Shown here: positions 26,723-34,915 of the stretch, one piece after another
Numbering within the stretch: the stretch's first letter is position 1
How the letters are laid out: each line of letters starts with the position of its first letter
NCBI RefSeq assembly: GCF_022568775.1
Contig: NZ_JAKZHW010000001.1
Span: 1,302,001 to 1,366,000 of the forward strand
DNA length: 64,000 nucleotides
Source: Sphingomonas telluris
Lineage (GTDB): Bacteria; Pseudomonadota; Alphaproteobacteria; Sphingomonadales; Sphingomonadaceae
Direction: 5' to 3'
The notes under the pieces: model-generated
Seen by the model: only the letters and a program-made list of their open reading frames with translations
Databases searched by the model: none
What the model was told of the DNA's origin: nothing
Translations under genes and position numbers: made by a program

Positions 26723-27201
26723 GCCTCGAGTCTGCCCGCGCCTGGCTCGCGGAACATGCACCCGACCTCCCGCTGATCGAGGTTGAGGAAAGCACGGCGA
26801 CGGTCGAGACCGCGGCGAAGGCGCTCGGCGTGGAGCCGGGGCGGATCGCCAAGACTTTGGCCGTACGCACCGGCGATCACACTTTCCTGCTGGTCGCGAG
26901 AGGAGATGCGCGTCTCGACAATGGGAAGAGCAAGCAGGAGTTCGGCGCCCGACCGCGCATGCTGGGGCCGGACGAGACATTCGAGTTGACCGGGCATCGG
27001 GTCGGCGGCGTCTGCCCATTCGGGCTTGCAACGGATTTACCCGTGTACCTCGACCTGTCGCTCAAAGCGTTCGACGTGGTCTATCCGGCCGGCGGTTCGC
27101 TCAACACGTCGGTCGAGGTGAGCACGGATCGGCTGTTCGAGCTGGTGGCCGACCGATGGGTCGACATCACGAAGCTACGCGAGGAAGCGCCGGAGGCTTA
27201 G
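26719..27201 (+). CDS. YbaK/EbsC family aminoacyl-tRNA deacylase-like protein
   Basis: A 160-residue YbaK/ProX-fold protein. RIAKTLAVRTGDHTFLLVARGDARLDN and GHRVGGVCPFGL carry the conserved Lys and the GxxP(F/L)G loop of editing domains. Family members hydrolyse mischarged aminoacyl-tRNAs in trans (Cys-tRNAPro for YbaK). The specificity here is not known. It is coupled to yjbQ and overlaps the convergent DAO-family gene by 27 bases at the 3' end. Confidence 0.88.
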   Translation: MSLESARAWLAEHAPDLPLIEVEESTATVETAAKALGVEPGRIAKTLAVRTGDHTFLLVARGDARLDNGKSKQEFGARPRMLGPDETFELTGHRVGGVCPFGLATDLPVYLDLSLKAFDVVYPAGGSLNTSVEVSTDRLFELVADRWVDITKLREEAPEA

Positions 27202-28296
27202 CTCGTCGGCGCTTATCGCGACACTCGGCCACGGAGCGCCCGCAATCAGCGATTCCACCGCTCGCGCCACGACCGGCGACGTTTGCAGCCCGTAGCCGCC
27301 CTGACCTGCCAGCCAGAAGAAACCCTCAGCGTTCGCATCGAAGCCTGCGACCAGATGCTTGTCGGGCGAGAAGGTGCGCAGCCCTGCCCAACGGCTGTGA
27401 ATGCGATCGACCTTCAGCGTGGTGCGCTCTTCGACGCGGTGCGCGGCCAGGGCAACTTCATATTCGTCGGGCTGAGCATCGCAGGGGTTCGTGGGCACTT
27501 CGTCCATCGGCGAGGCGAACAGCCGCCCGGACTCCGGTGCGAAGTAGAGCTCGTCAGCGACGGTCTTCGTGAAGGGCCAGCCGCTCGTGTCGGTGTCCGC
27601 GGGTCCGTCGAAGGTGATGATCGTCCGCTTGAGCGGGCTCAGTCCTATCCGGTCCAGCCCGGCAAGCTCCGCGACCGCGTCGGCCCAGGCCCCGGCCGCA
27701 TTTACGAGGATCGGAGCGGAATAGTGATCGCCGGCCTCTGTCTCGACCTGCCACTCAGTGCCGACCTGTCGGATCGACCGAACGCGGGCACCTGTCATCA
27801 ACTCGCCACCAGCTCGGCGCAGGGCGCGCACATGACCTTGCAGCATGGCGTGCGGGTCGAGGCGAATGCCGTTGCGGTCGACGATGCCGGCAACGGCGCC
27901 ACCCTGACCCACGCGCAGAGCGGGGCACAACTCCAGGAGTCCGCGTTCGTCGACGCTTTCCAGCTCGGCGAAGCGCGCGATGCCGGTATGCAGAGCTTCC
28001 AGAGCCTGAAGCTCATCCTCCCGCGCATGGACGAGCACCGGAACGCGATGACCGAGCGGGACGTCGGTGAAGCCTTCGGGCGGTTGCTCGAAGAAGCCGC
28101 GGCTCTCCAGCGTTAGTGCGCGGACGAACGGATCGCCGAGCGCATAGTGCAGCATCGTCGCGCTTCGGCCCGACGAATGATAGCCGACCGCCTCTTCGCC
28201 CTCGAGGACGACGACCTTTCCGTGGTTAGCAAGTGCGGAGGCGGCGGAAAGCCCTGCGATCCCGCCGCCGATGATCAGGATATCGGCTGAGCTCAA
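27175..28296 (-). CDS. FAD-dependent oxidoreductase, DAO family
   Basis: A 373-residue flavoprotein with an N-terminal dinucleotide-binding loop (ILIIGGGIAGLSAASAL), the YHSSGRSATML motif, and the C-terminal FFWLAGQGGYGLQTSP FAD-binding segment of glycine/D-amino-acid oxidase-like enzymes. It should oxidise a secondary or primary amine or a hydroxy acid; the substrate is unknown. The start is a TTG at 28296 whose TTGA overlaps the pntAA stop by four bases, suggesting coupling to pntAA; no nearby ATG would preserve the FAD loop. Confidence 0.85.
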   Translation of the reverse strand: MSSADILIIGGGIAGLSAASALANHGKVVVLEGEEAVGYHSSGRSATMLHYALGDPFVRALTLESRGFFEQPPEGFTDVPLGHRVPVLVHAREDELQALEALHTGIARFAELESVDERGLLELCPALRVGQGGAVAGIVDRNGIRLDPHAMLQGHVRALRRAGGELMTGARVRSIRQVGTEWQVETEAGDHYSAPILVNAAGAWADAVAELAGLDRIGLSPLKRTIITFDGPADTDTSGWPFTKTVADELYFAPESGRLFASPMDEVPTNPCDAQPDEYEVALAAHRVEERTTLKVDRIHSRWAGLRTFSPDKHLVAGFDANAEGFFWLAGQGGYGLQTSPVVARAVESLIAGAPWPSVAISADELSLRRFLA

Positions 28297-29429
28297 CTGG
28301 CCGAGCCCGCGAGCCTTTCGCTGACGATCTTGCCGCCTTGCGTCAGGCGGATGCCCTTCACGATCTCATCGTCGTCAGGGAACACGGGCCGGCTCTGGTC
28401 CTTATCCCAGAAGGCGCTGAGGAAATTGTAGAGATTGCGCGCGAAGAGCGCCGAGGAATCCGCCGCGAGGGTCCGCGAGAGGTTCGATGCGCCGATGATG
28501 GTGACACCGTGCCTCTGCACGTTCTCACCTGCCGCGCAGCCCTCGACGTTTCCGCCCGCATCCGCTGCGAGGTCCACGACGACGCTGCCCTGCCGCATGG
28601 ACGCGAGCTGCGCATCGCTGATCAGCCGCGGCGCCGGGCGGCCGGGAATCAGCGCGGTGGTGATCACAAGGTCCTGCTTGGCGATGTGGCTGGAAACCAG
28701 CTCGGCCTGCGCCTTCTGATATTCCTCCGACATCTCGGTCGCATAGCCGCCCGCTCCCTCGCCCTCGATGCCTGCGACATTCTCGACGAAGATCGGCTTG
28801 GCGCCGAGCGACTGGATCTGCTCCTTGGTGGCGGAGCGGACGTCGGTCGCACTGACCTGGGCGCCGAGGCGGCGGGCGGTGGCGATCGCCTGCAAGCCCG
28901 CGACGCCGACGCCCATGACGAACACGCGCGCCGCACTGATCGTGCCGGCAGCCGTCATCATCATCGGAAACGCCCGGCCATATGCCGCGGCCCCGTCCAC
29001 GACTGCCTTGTAGCCCGCGAGGTTCGACTGCGAGGAGAGGATGTCCATGGACTGCGCCCGCGTGATGCGCGGCATCCATTCCATCGCCAGCGCCTGCAGG
29101 CCCGCCTTGGCATAGCCATCGATGGCGTCGGTGCGTCTGGTCGGATCGAGAGCGCCGACGAGCAGCGCTCCCGGCTTTACCCCCTTCAGCGAAGCCGCAT
29201 CCGGTCCGTTGATGCAGAGGATGGCGTCTGCGCCAGCCAAGACCGTCTCGCGAGGAGCGACGCTCGCCCCGGCGGCTTCAAAGTCCTTGTCGGAAATCGA
29301 AGCGCTCTGCCCCGCGCGGGCTTCCACCGCGACCTCGGCGCCGAGAGCGATGAACTTCTTCACGGTTTCGGGCGTCGCCGCGACGCGGGTCTCACCGGGC
29401 GCGGTCTCCTTGACGACGGCGATCTTCAT
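28293..29429 (-). CDS. pntAA: NAD(P) transhydrogenase subunit alpha part 1 (NAD-binding)
   Basis: A 378-residue soluble NAD(H)-binding subunit of the proton-translocating transhydrogenase. MKIAVVKETAPGETRVAATP at the start, the SSQSNLAGYKAV region and the Rossmann loop MGVGVAGLQAIATARRLGA are diagnostic of the alanine dehydrogenase/PntA fold. It delivers hydride from NADH to PntB. The membrane partners pntAB and pntB are not adjacent but 5-8 kb downstream on the same strand, while a DAO-family gene directly follows. An aa3-type oxidase subunit IV gene precedes it by nine bases. Confidence 0.95.
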   Translation of the reverse strand: MKIAVVKETAPGETRVAATPETVKKFIALGAEVAVEARAGQSASISDKDFEAAGASVAPRETVLAGADAILCINGPDAASLKGVKPGALLVGALDPTRRTDAIDGYAKAGLQALAMEWMPRITRAQSMDILSSQSNLAGYKAVVDGAAAYGRAFPMMMTAAGTISAARVFVMGVGVAGLQAIATARRLGAQVSATDVRSATKEQIQSLGAKPIFVENVAGIEGEGAGGYATEMSEEYQKAQAELVSSHIAKQDLVITTALIPGRPAPRLISDAQLASMRQGSVVVDLAADAGGNVEGCAAGENVQRHGVTIIGASNLSRTLAADSSALFARNLYNFLSAFWDKDQSRPVFPDDDEIVKGIRLTQGGKIVSERLAGSAS

Positions 29430-29438
29430 CGCCGGGCG

Positions 29439-29591
29439 CTAGCTGATGATCAGTACGACGAGGAACCCGATCGCCAGGCAGGCAATCGCGCCATATTTCA
29501 GCAGCTTGGTGAAGCGCTCATAGTCTTCGACATGATGTGCGACTTCCGCCGTGGGCGGGTGGGCCAGCAACGGCTCTTCGTCATGCGCCAT
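29439..29591 (-). CDS. aa3-type cytochrome c oxidase subunit IV
   Basis: A 50-residue protein starting MAHDEEPLLAHPP and ending in a single hydrophobic helix (GAIACLAIGFLVVLIIS). The EVAHHVEDYERFTKLLKYG segment before the helix is characteristic of the bacterial COX4_pro_2 family. The small subunit binds the aa3 oxidase in alphaproteobacteria, where its gene commonly precedes pntAA, as here (nine bases apart). The main oxidase genes are not in this window. Confidence 0.85.
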   Translation of the reverse strand: MAHDEEPLLAHPPTAEVAHHVEDYERFTKLLKYGAIACLAIGFLVVLIIS

Positions 29592-29690
29592 GAAAATCCC
29601 CTTATGATGTCGACCTGTTCGTCACATCCCATAACAAGGCGCTTCGCAGCCCCCAAGCCCCTGCTTTCTTAAGGAGGTCTTTACCCTTGG

Positions 29691-31157
29691 GTGTCTAGAC
29701 TCGGGACAGAGTCAGAGATGCGCGAAGACCAGACCAACCGCTGCCTCCTGCTGATCGAAGCAGATCCCGCCGAACGACGGCTCGTTTCGGCCGTGGCGGC
29801 ACGTGCCGGCTGGAGCACCGTCGGCGCCGATTGCCTCGAGACCGCGCAGGCGCTCTTGCAGGGCCCGCACGGCCGCGAAGTCCAGGCGGCGCTTCTTGCC
29901 AACTGGGAAGAGGAAAGCGGGCCGTCCACGATCGCCGCACTCAGGTCATCCAGGCAGGGGCTTCCCGTCATCGTCCTGGCGGAAAGCGATTCGGTATCTG
30001 TCGCGGTCGAAGCGATGCGTGCCGGTGCCACCGATTTCCTCTCGCGTCCGGTCGCCTCCGAGCGGCTGATCGACGCGCTCGCCGCCAATGCCGACCGCCG
30101 CAAGCCCGGCGGAGAGCTCATCCCAGTTGCCGAGAAGCTGGCCCCCGTCCTGTCGCTGGAGCAACTGGTCGGCGCGACGCCCGAATATCGCGCCGCCCTC
30201 GCCGTCGCGGCCAAGGCAGCGCGCAACCGGCTGCCGATCCTCATCGTCGGCGAGCCCGGCACCGGCAAGGAAACCGTCGCCCGCGCGATCCATTCCGCGA
30301 GCCTGCGCGCCCGGGGCCCGCTCGTCATCGTCGACTGCAAGGCCGTGCCCGGCAACGTCGTCGACAGCGAACTGTTCGGCCATGTGAAGGGTGCCTTTCC
30401 GGGCGCCTTCTCCGAGAAGACCGGCCGGATGGTCGAAGCGGACACCGGCACGCTCATCCTAGACGAGATCGGCGCACTGCCGAAATCGACTCAGGAAACT
30501 CTGGACCGCGTCCTCGCCACCGGCGAAGTCCGTCCGGTCGGCTGCAACGGAAGCTCTTCCGTCGACCTGCGCCTGATCGCCACCACGAGCGCGCCGCTAT
30601 CCGATAGCTTCAACGAAATGCTTCGGGAGCGGATCGGCACGACGGTGGTGACGCTGCCCACGCTTCGCGATCGCAGCGGCGACATCCCTGCCCTCGCCCG
30701 CCACCTACTGTCTCGCTTTGCCGAGCAGGAACTGATCCCCGAGCTTTCGATCGGGAACGACGCGCTTGCGGTGCTCATGCGCTACGGCTGGCCCGGCAAC
30801 GTGCGCCAGCTGGCGAGTGTGCTGTTCCGCGCGGGCCTGCATTGCGACCGCGGCGGCCTGACCGCCGAGGACTTCCCGCACATCGCCAGCCAGTCGCGCT
30901 TCACCAACCGCAAGAGCGACTTCGCGCCGCAGATCAGCAAGCAGTCGAGCGACCTCGCGCTCGGCGGCGCTCCGGGCGTGACCCTGTTCACCAGCGACGG
31001 TCACCTGCGGACGCTGGAAGAGATCGAGGCCGACATCATCCGGCTCGCCATCGGCCACTATCGCGGACGCATGACGGAAGTCGCGCGCCGCCTCGGCATC
31101 GGCCGCTCCACGCTCTATCGCAAGCTCAGCGACATCGGCATCGACACGGCCGCCTGA
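29691..31157 (+). CDS. Sigma-54-activator-like AAA+ regulator with an atypical receiver
   Basis: A 488-residue protein: a receiver-like domain (about residues 18-135), an AAA+ domain (about 155-380) and a Fis-type helix-turn-helix at the C-terminus (GRMTEVARRLGIGRSTLYRKL). Walker A is GEPGTGKE (187-194) and Walker B LILDEIG (255-261). The sigma-54 contact loop reads GAFPGA (234-239) instead of GAFTGA, and the receiver has Asn (N71) where the phospho-Asp is expected and Arg for the conserved Lys. A perfect AAGGAGGT (29671-29678) lies 12 bases before the GTG at 29691; the ATG at 29718 is an alternative start without such a site. Divergent from the oxidase subunit IV gene. Confidence 0.85.
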   Translation: MSRLGTESEMREDQTNRCLLLIEADPAERRLVSAVAARAGWSTVGADCLETAQALLQGPHGREVQAALLANWEEESGPSTIAALRSSRQGLPVIVLAESDSVSVAVEAMRAGATDFLSRPVASERLIDALAANADRRKPGGELIPVAEKLAPVLSLEQLVGATPEYRAALAVAAKAARNRLPILIVGEPGTGKETVARAIHSASLRARGPLVIVDCKAVPGNVVDSELFGHVKGAFPGAFSEKTGRMVEADTGTLILDEIGALPKSTQETLDRVLATGEVRPVGCNGSSSVDLRLIATTSAPLSDSFNEMLRERIGTTVVTLPTLRDRSGDIPALARHLLSRFAEQELIPELSIGNDALAVLMRYGWPGNVRQLASVLFRAGLHCDRGGLTAEDFPHIASQSRFTNRKSDFAPQISKQSSDLALGGAPGVTLFTSDGHLRTLEEIEADIIRLAIGHYRGRMTEVARRLGIGRSTLYRKLSDIGIDTAA

Positions 31158-31174
31158 CGCGTTAGCCTCGCCTG

Positions 31175-31918
31175 GTGCGAGTGCTCATTCTCTCCTTCCT
31201 GCTGCTCGCGGCCTGCGACAAGACGGACGCAGCCGCCGAACAACCGCAATCGCCGTGCCGTCAGCAGGTCTTCGAGAGCAGCCGCTTCACCGTTTGCGAT
31301 CCCGGGAAAGGCGCGATCGAGCTGGTCGCCGCAGCGCCGAATCAGATCGCGATCCGCCGCTTCAATGACCTAGAAATGCGATTAGGCCGGCGAGCGGACA
31401 AGGTCGCCTTCGCGATGAATGCGGGGATGTATGACGAGGACGGACGACCGATCGGGCTCGCTATCGTCGACGGAAAGCAGAAGCATGCGATTAACCTGCG
31501 GAAAGGCGGCGGCAACTTCCGCCTGATGCCGAATGGCGTGTTCCAGGTTCGGAAGAATAACCGCGTTGAAATTCTTCCCAGCACGCAATGGCAGCCATCG
31601 TCCGACATCCGACTGGCGACGCAATCGGGTCCAATGCTCGTGATCGCGGGCAAGCTCCATCCCGCATTCGAGGCCGATGGAAGCTCCCGCTACATCCGCA
31701 ATGGCGTGGGCATTGCGCCCGGCGGCGGCGCACTCTTCGTGATCAGCGAAGGCCCGGTCTCGCTCGGCAAGTTCGGGCGCTTCTTCCGCGATCAGCTGAA
31801 GACGCAGAACGCGCTGTTCCTCGATGGGGCGGTCAGCGCTCTGTGGGACCCGGCCAACGGCCGTCGAGACCTGACCAAGCCGCTCGGACCGATGGTCGTC
31901 GTCTTCAAGGCCCGCTAA
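31175..31918 (+). CDS. Phosphodiester glycosidase family lipoprotein
   Basis: A 247-residue protein with a lipoprotein signal ending in LLAAC (lipid-modified C14). The mature part contains KVAFAMNAGMYDEDGRPIGLAI, RKGGGNFRLMPNGVF and FLDGAVSALWDP, the signature segments of the NAGPA-like phosphodiester glycosidase domain that cleaves GlcNAc-1-phosphodiester or related bonds. A periplasmic or outer-membrane-anchored role in exopolymer turnover is inferred. It starts with GTG 17 bases after the regulator gene and could be its operon partner. Confidence 0.82.
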   Translation: MRVLILSFLLLAACDKTDAAAEQPQSPCRQQVFESSRFTVCDPGKGAIELVAAAPNQIAIRRFNDLEMRLGRRADKVAFAMNAGMYDEDGRPIGLAIVDGKQKHAINLRKGGGNFRLMPNGVFQVRKNNRVEILPSTQWQPSSDIRLATQSGPMLVIAGKLHPAFEADGSSRYIRNGVGIAPGGGALFVISEGPVSLGKFGRFFRDQLKTQNALFLDGAVSALWDPANGRRDLTKPLGPMVVVFKAR

Positions 31919-31927
31919 GGCGCGGTC

Positions 31928-32667
31928 ATGCGGTTCAAAGGCAAGACCGTCCTCGTAACCGGCGCCGCGTCCGGCATCGGAAGAGCCTGCGCCCAGTTGG
32001 TCGCTTGTGAAGGCGCCGCACGGATCGTCGCGGTGGACGCGAATGCAGAGGGCCTTGCCGCGCTCGATCTCGAATGTTCGGTGACCCGGCTGGCCGGCAA
32101 CGTCGCCGATGAGGACCTTTGGGAAGTTGCTGACCTCGGCGCGATCGACAACGCGGTCATCAACGCGGGCGTTGCCGGGGCGGGACTGATCGCCGACCTC
32201 AGCTTCGCCGAATGGCGGCGGATTATCTCGGTCAATCTCGACGGCGCCTTCCTTTCGCTACGGGCCGCGGTGCGAGCCATGAGAGACGGAGGTTCGATCG
32301 TGGCTGTCGCATCCGCAGCAGGATTGAAGGCTGAACCTGGAGTTGCCGCGTACGGAGCCTCGAAGGCAGGCTTGATCCAGCTTGCGCGCATTGCGGCCAA
32401 GGAACTGGCGGGCCGGCAAATCCGGGTGAACGCCATCGCGCCCGGCGGAGTCGAAACGCCGGTGTGGGACGCGGTGCCGATGTTCGCGGATCGGGCGCGC
32501 AAGATCGGCCGGATGCCGCCTTCGCGGAAATGGCAGCAATGGCCACGCCGCTCGGTCGCTACGCGACAGCGGAGGAAATCGCCGAGCAGATCGCGTTCCT
32601 GCTTTCGGACAGCGCGCCGACGGTGACGGGATCCGTCCTCGTCAGCGACGGTGGCTACACGCTTTAG
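31928..32667 (+). pseudogene. SDR-family oxidoreductase broken by a 1-nt frameshift
   Basis: The first part is a normal short-chain dehydrogenase: cofactor loop TGAASGIG (residues 11-18), NAGVAGAG, VASAAG catalytic Ser region and YGASK, up to about residue 194 (FADRARKIG). At 32511 the frame changes: the expected family C-terminus, EEIAEQIAFLLSDSA and VLVSDGGYTL, continues in the frame one base back up to a TAG at 32667. Adding one G to the GG at 32511-32512 would restore a protein of about 246 residues. In the annotated frame translation instead runs to a stop at 32626 with an Arg-rich false tail. Either a recent mutation or a sequencing error in a G run. Its end overlaps folP by four bases. 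Confidence 0.85.
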
Positions 32668-33743
32668 GAAAGGCGGGGCGTTAGCGCCTGGTCGCGCAGA
32701 CCGCGCCAGATCCGGAGAGCCTGCACCGCTTCCGGCACGTCGTGCACCCGGACGATCTGAGCGCCCTGCTCCACCGACTTAAGGGCGAACGCGATGCTTC
32801 CGCCAAGACGGTCGTTCGCGGGCGCTTCGCCCGACAAAGCTCCAATCGTGCGCTTGCGGCTGGCGCCGAGGACGAGCGGGCATCCGAGCGAATGGAAGGT
32901 CGCGAGGCAGTTCATCAGCTCGAGGTTGTGGGCCACCGTTTTTCCGAAGCCGAAGCCCGGATCGATGAGGATGCGAGCGCGGTCGATGCCTGCCGCCTCG
33001 GCCGCCGCGATGCGCTCTTCCAGCCAGAGATAAACCTCGACCAGCACGTCCTCATAGCGCGGGTCCTGCTGCATCGTTTCGGGGGAGCCGAGATGGTGCA
33101 TGAGGATGACGGGCGCGCCAGCCGCCGCGATGACTTCCGCGGAGCGCGGGTCGAACGTTAAGGCGGAGACGTCGTTGACGAGCCGCGCGCCGGCCTGAAG
33201 CGCCGCCGTCATGACCTCGCTCTTCCGGGTATCGATCGATACGGCGGCCCCGCTCATGGCGAGCCCCTGAACGACCGGAACGACGCGCTGGATCTCGTCC
33301 TCGGCCCAGACCTGTTGCGCGCCAGGACGGGTGGACTCGCCCCCGACGTCGAGGATGGCGGCGCCCTTGCTCGACGCTTCCACGCCCGCCTCGACGGCTG
33401 AGTTCGCGTCGGCGAGCTGGCCGCCATCCGAGAAACTGTCCGGCGTCACGTTGAGAATCGCCATGACCTGCGGCTGGTCGAGGCGGATAGTTCGCTCACC
33501 CAGTTGCAATGGCTGGCGTGTGCTCGTCAGCGCCTTCCACTGCGCCTCGAGTTCGCCTTCGAGATGCGGTTCGAGGTCGGTGACTGAGAGCAATTCGGCG
33601 GACCTGCGGCGATTGCCTTCGATGCGCAGCAACTCGACGGACGAAAACCAGCTCATCCCGCCAGCGAGTCTTGCGACCTTTCCGTCGTGGCCGAAGGGCG
33701 AATCGACGAAGCCGGTGGGCCGGATCAGGGTTCGAGCTGCCAT
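32664..33743 (-). CDS. folP: Dihydropteroate synthase
   Basis: A 359-residue protein, longer than the usual 270-290, with an extra N-terminal domain of about 90 residues (MAARTLIRPTGF...SWFSSVELLR). The pterin-binding TIM barrel then follows: VMAILNVTPDSFSDGG (about residues 93-108), ILDVGGESTRPGA, SIDTRKSEV, RLVNDVSAL, LIDPGFGFGKT and GASRKRTIG. It joins p-aminobenzoate to the pterin pyrophosphate, the target of sulfonamides. The N-terminal extension is known in several alphaproteobacteria and its role is unclear. Confidence 0.95.
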   Translation of the reverse strand: MAARTLIRPTGFVDSPFGHDGKVARLAGGMSWFSSVELLRIEGNRRRSAELLSVTDLEPHLEGELEAQWKALTSTRQPLQLGERTIRLDQPQVMAILNVTPDSFSDGGQLADANSAVEAGVEASSKGAAILDVGGESTRPGAQQVWAEDEIQRVVPVVQGLAMSGAAVSIDTRKSEVMTAALQAGARLVNDVSALTFDPRSAEVIAAAGAPVILMHHLGSPETMQQDPRYEDVLVEVYLWLEERIAAAEAAGIDRARILIDPGFGFGKTVAHNLELMNCLATFHSLGCPLVLGASRKRTIGALSGEAPANDRLGGSIAFALKSVEQGAQIVRVHDVPEAVQALRIWRGLRDQALTPRLS

Positions 33744-33844
33744 GCCCAGCTAGTGCGGGCCGAACGACGCTTGTTCAAGCCCCGAGCTCTAAGGGGCAGC
33801 TTGAGAAGGCCTGCAGGCCCCGATTCCGGCTTCGGCCCAACCCC

Positions 33845-33877
33845 AAAACAAAAGGGCGGCCCGAACGGACCGCCCTT
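33845..33877 (-). terminator. Rho-independent terminator of the tonB-exb operon
   Basis: Read on the minus strand: AAGGGCGGTCC, loop GTTC, GGGCCGCCCTT, then TTGTTTTGG. It lies about 25 bases past the stop of the last exbD gene. The rest of the 157-base gap to folP shows nothing. Confidence 0.85.
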
Positions 33878-33900
33878 GAGGGAAGTAGTGGACTAGCTTC

Positions 33901-34329
33901 CTAGAAGTTCATGTACGCTTCGTTGCCGACGAAGCCCATCTTCTCGACGTGAGCGCGCTTGGTCGTCGCAAGCACCTCGTCGACGAGCTCATATCGGGCA
34001 TCGGGTTCCGGCTGCAGGTGAAGTTCCGGGATCGGGTTCATCTGCTGCGAGACCTCGAGGTACTGGCGCAGCTGCTGCATATTGACCGCAGCGCCGTTCC
34101 AAAGGACCTGACCACCGGCCGTGATGACGACCTTGTTCTTGGTCGGCTCAACCGGCGGAGGCGGCGCCTGCGAGTCCTGCGGCAAGTCGAGCTTCACCGC
34201 GTGCGTCTGGATCGGGATCGTGATGATGAACATGATGAGAAGCACGAGCATGACGTCGATCAACGGCGTCATGTTGATGTCCATCATGGGTTCGCCCGAA
34301 GTGTTCGAACCGGTGGTTTGCATCGCCAT
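33901..34329 (-). CDS. ExbD/TolR-type biopolymer transport protein (second copy)
   Basis: A 142-residue protein with one N-terminal membrane helix (MTPLIDVMLVLLIMFIIT) carrying the conserved proton-pathway Asp, and a periplasmic domain that includes a short Pro-rich stretch (APPPPVEPTKN). It differs from the upstream ExbD copy in the periplasmic part. It belongs to the tonB-exbB-exbD-exbD operon powering TonB-dependent outer-membrane receptors by the proton motive force. The last gene of the operon; a terminator follows. Confidence 0.9.
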   Translation of the reverse strand: MAMQTTGSNTSGEPMMDINMTPLIDVMLVLLIMFIITIPIQTHAVKLDLPQDSQAPPPPVEPTKNKVVITAGGQVLWNGAAVNMQQLRQYLEVSQQMNPIPELHLQPEPDARYELVDEVLATTKRAHVEKMGFVGNEAYMNF

Positions 34330-34347
34330 GGCGATAAACTCCTAAAT

Positions 34348-34836
34348 CTACAGGCGCGTGGTAGTGCCAGAACCTGCCGGCGGTTCGGAGATGAAGCCGA
34401 CGCGAGCGAAGCCCGCACGCTGCATCGTGAACACTGCCCCGCCAACGCAACGGTACGGCGTGTTGATGTCGGCACGGATATGCGCCTCAGGCATCGTCTC
34501 TTCGGTCAGGTTCTGCGGACCGCCGACAGCCTTGATCTGATCTTCCAGCTTCTTGACCGCGCGATCGAGCAACTCCTTGGAATCGACCTTCGTGAGGTTC
34601 CAGTACACTTCGCACTGGCCGCCAGAGGCCTTCACCGAGAGGTTCACGTTCTCGGGCTTCGTGGTCGTCGGCTCATAGCGGACCTTCGGTAGCTCGACCG
34701 GAACGGTCTGCAACACGACGGGAACCGCGATGAGGAAGATGATCAGGAGCACGAGCATCACGTCGACGAGCGGCGTGACGTTGATGTCGGACATCGGGAC
34801 GTCTTCGTCGCCGTCCTGACTTACGCCCATTGCCAT
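34348..34836 (-). CDS. ExbD/TolR-type biopolymer transport protein (first copy)
   Basis: A 162-residue protein: a short cytoplasmic start, one membrane helix with the conserved Asp (NVTPLVDVMLVLLIIFLIAVPV) and a longer periplasmic domain with one Cys pair (GGQCEVYW and YRCVGGAV). Together with ExbB it forms the proton channel that drives TonB. It is 18 bases upstream of the second copy. Two exbD copies in one operon are known from Xanthomonas, where the second is needed only for some substrates; whether that holds here is inference. Confidence 0.9.
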   Translation of the reverse strand: MAMGVSQDGDEDVPMSDINVTPLVDVMLVLLIIFLIAVPVVLQTVPVELPKVRYEPTTTKPENVNLSVKASGGQCEVYWNLTKVDSKELLDRAVKKLEDQIKAVGGPQNLTEETMPEAHIRADINTPYRCVGGAVFTMQRAGFARVGFISEPPAGSGTTTRL

Positions 34837-34915
34837 TGGCAGTTCGCTTTCTTCAGTTCGATGTCGTCACGGGCCGTGCCGGCCGGCGGACCAAGCCGGC
34901 ACGGAACCGATTGCC

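Noticed and set aside
28338..29672. Plus-strand open frame opposite pntAA
   Set aside because: Antisense shadow; pntAA is diagnostic on the other strand.
32500..32530. Programmed -1 frameshifting in the SDR gene
   Set aside because: No X-XXY-YYZ slippery heptamer or downstream hairpin at the junction; a one-base deletion in a G run is simpler.
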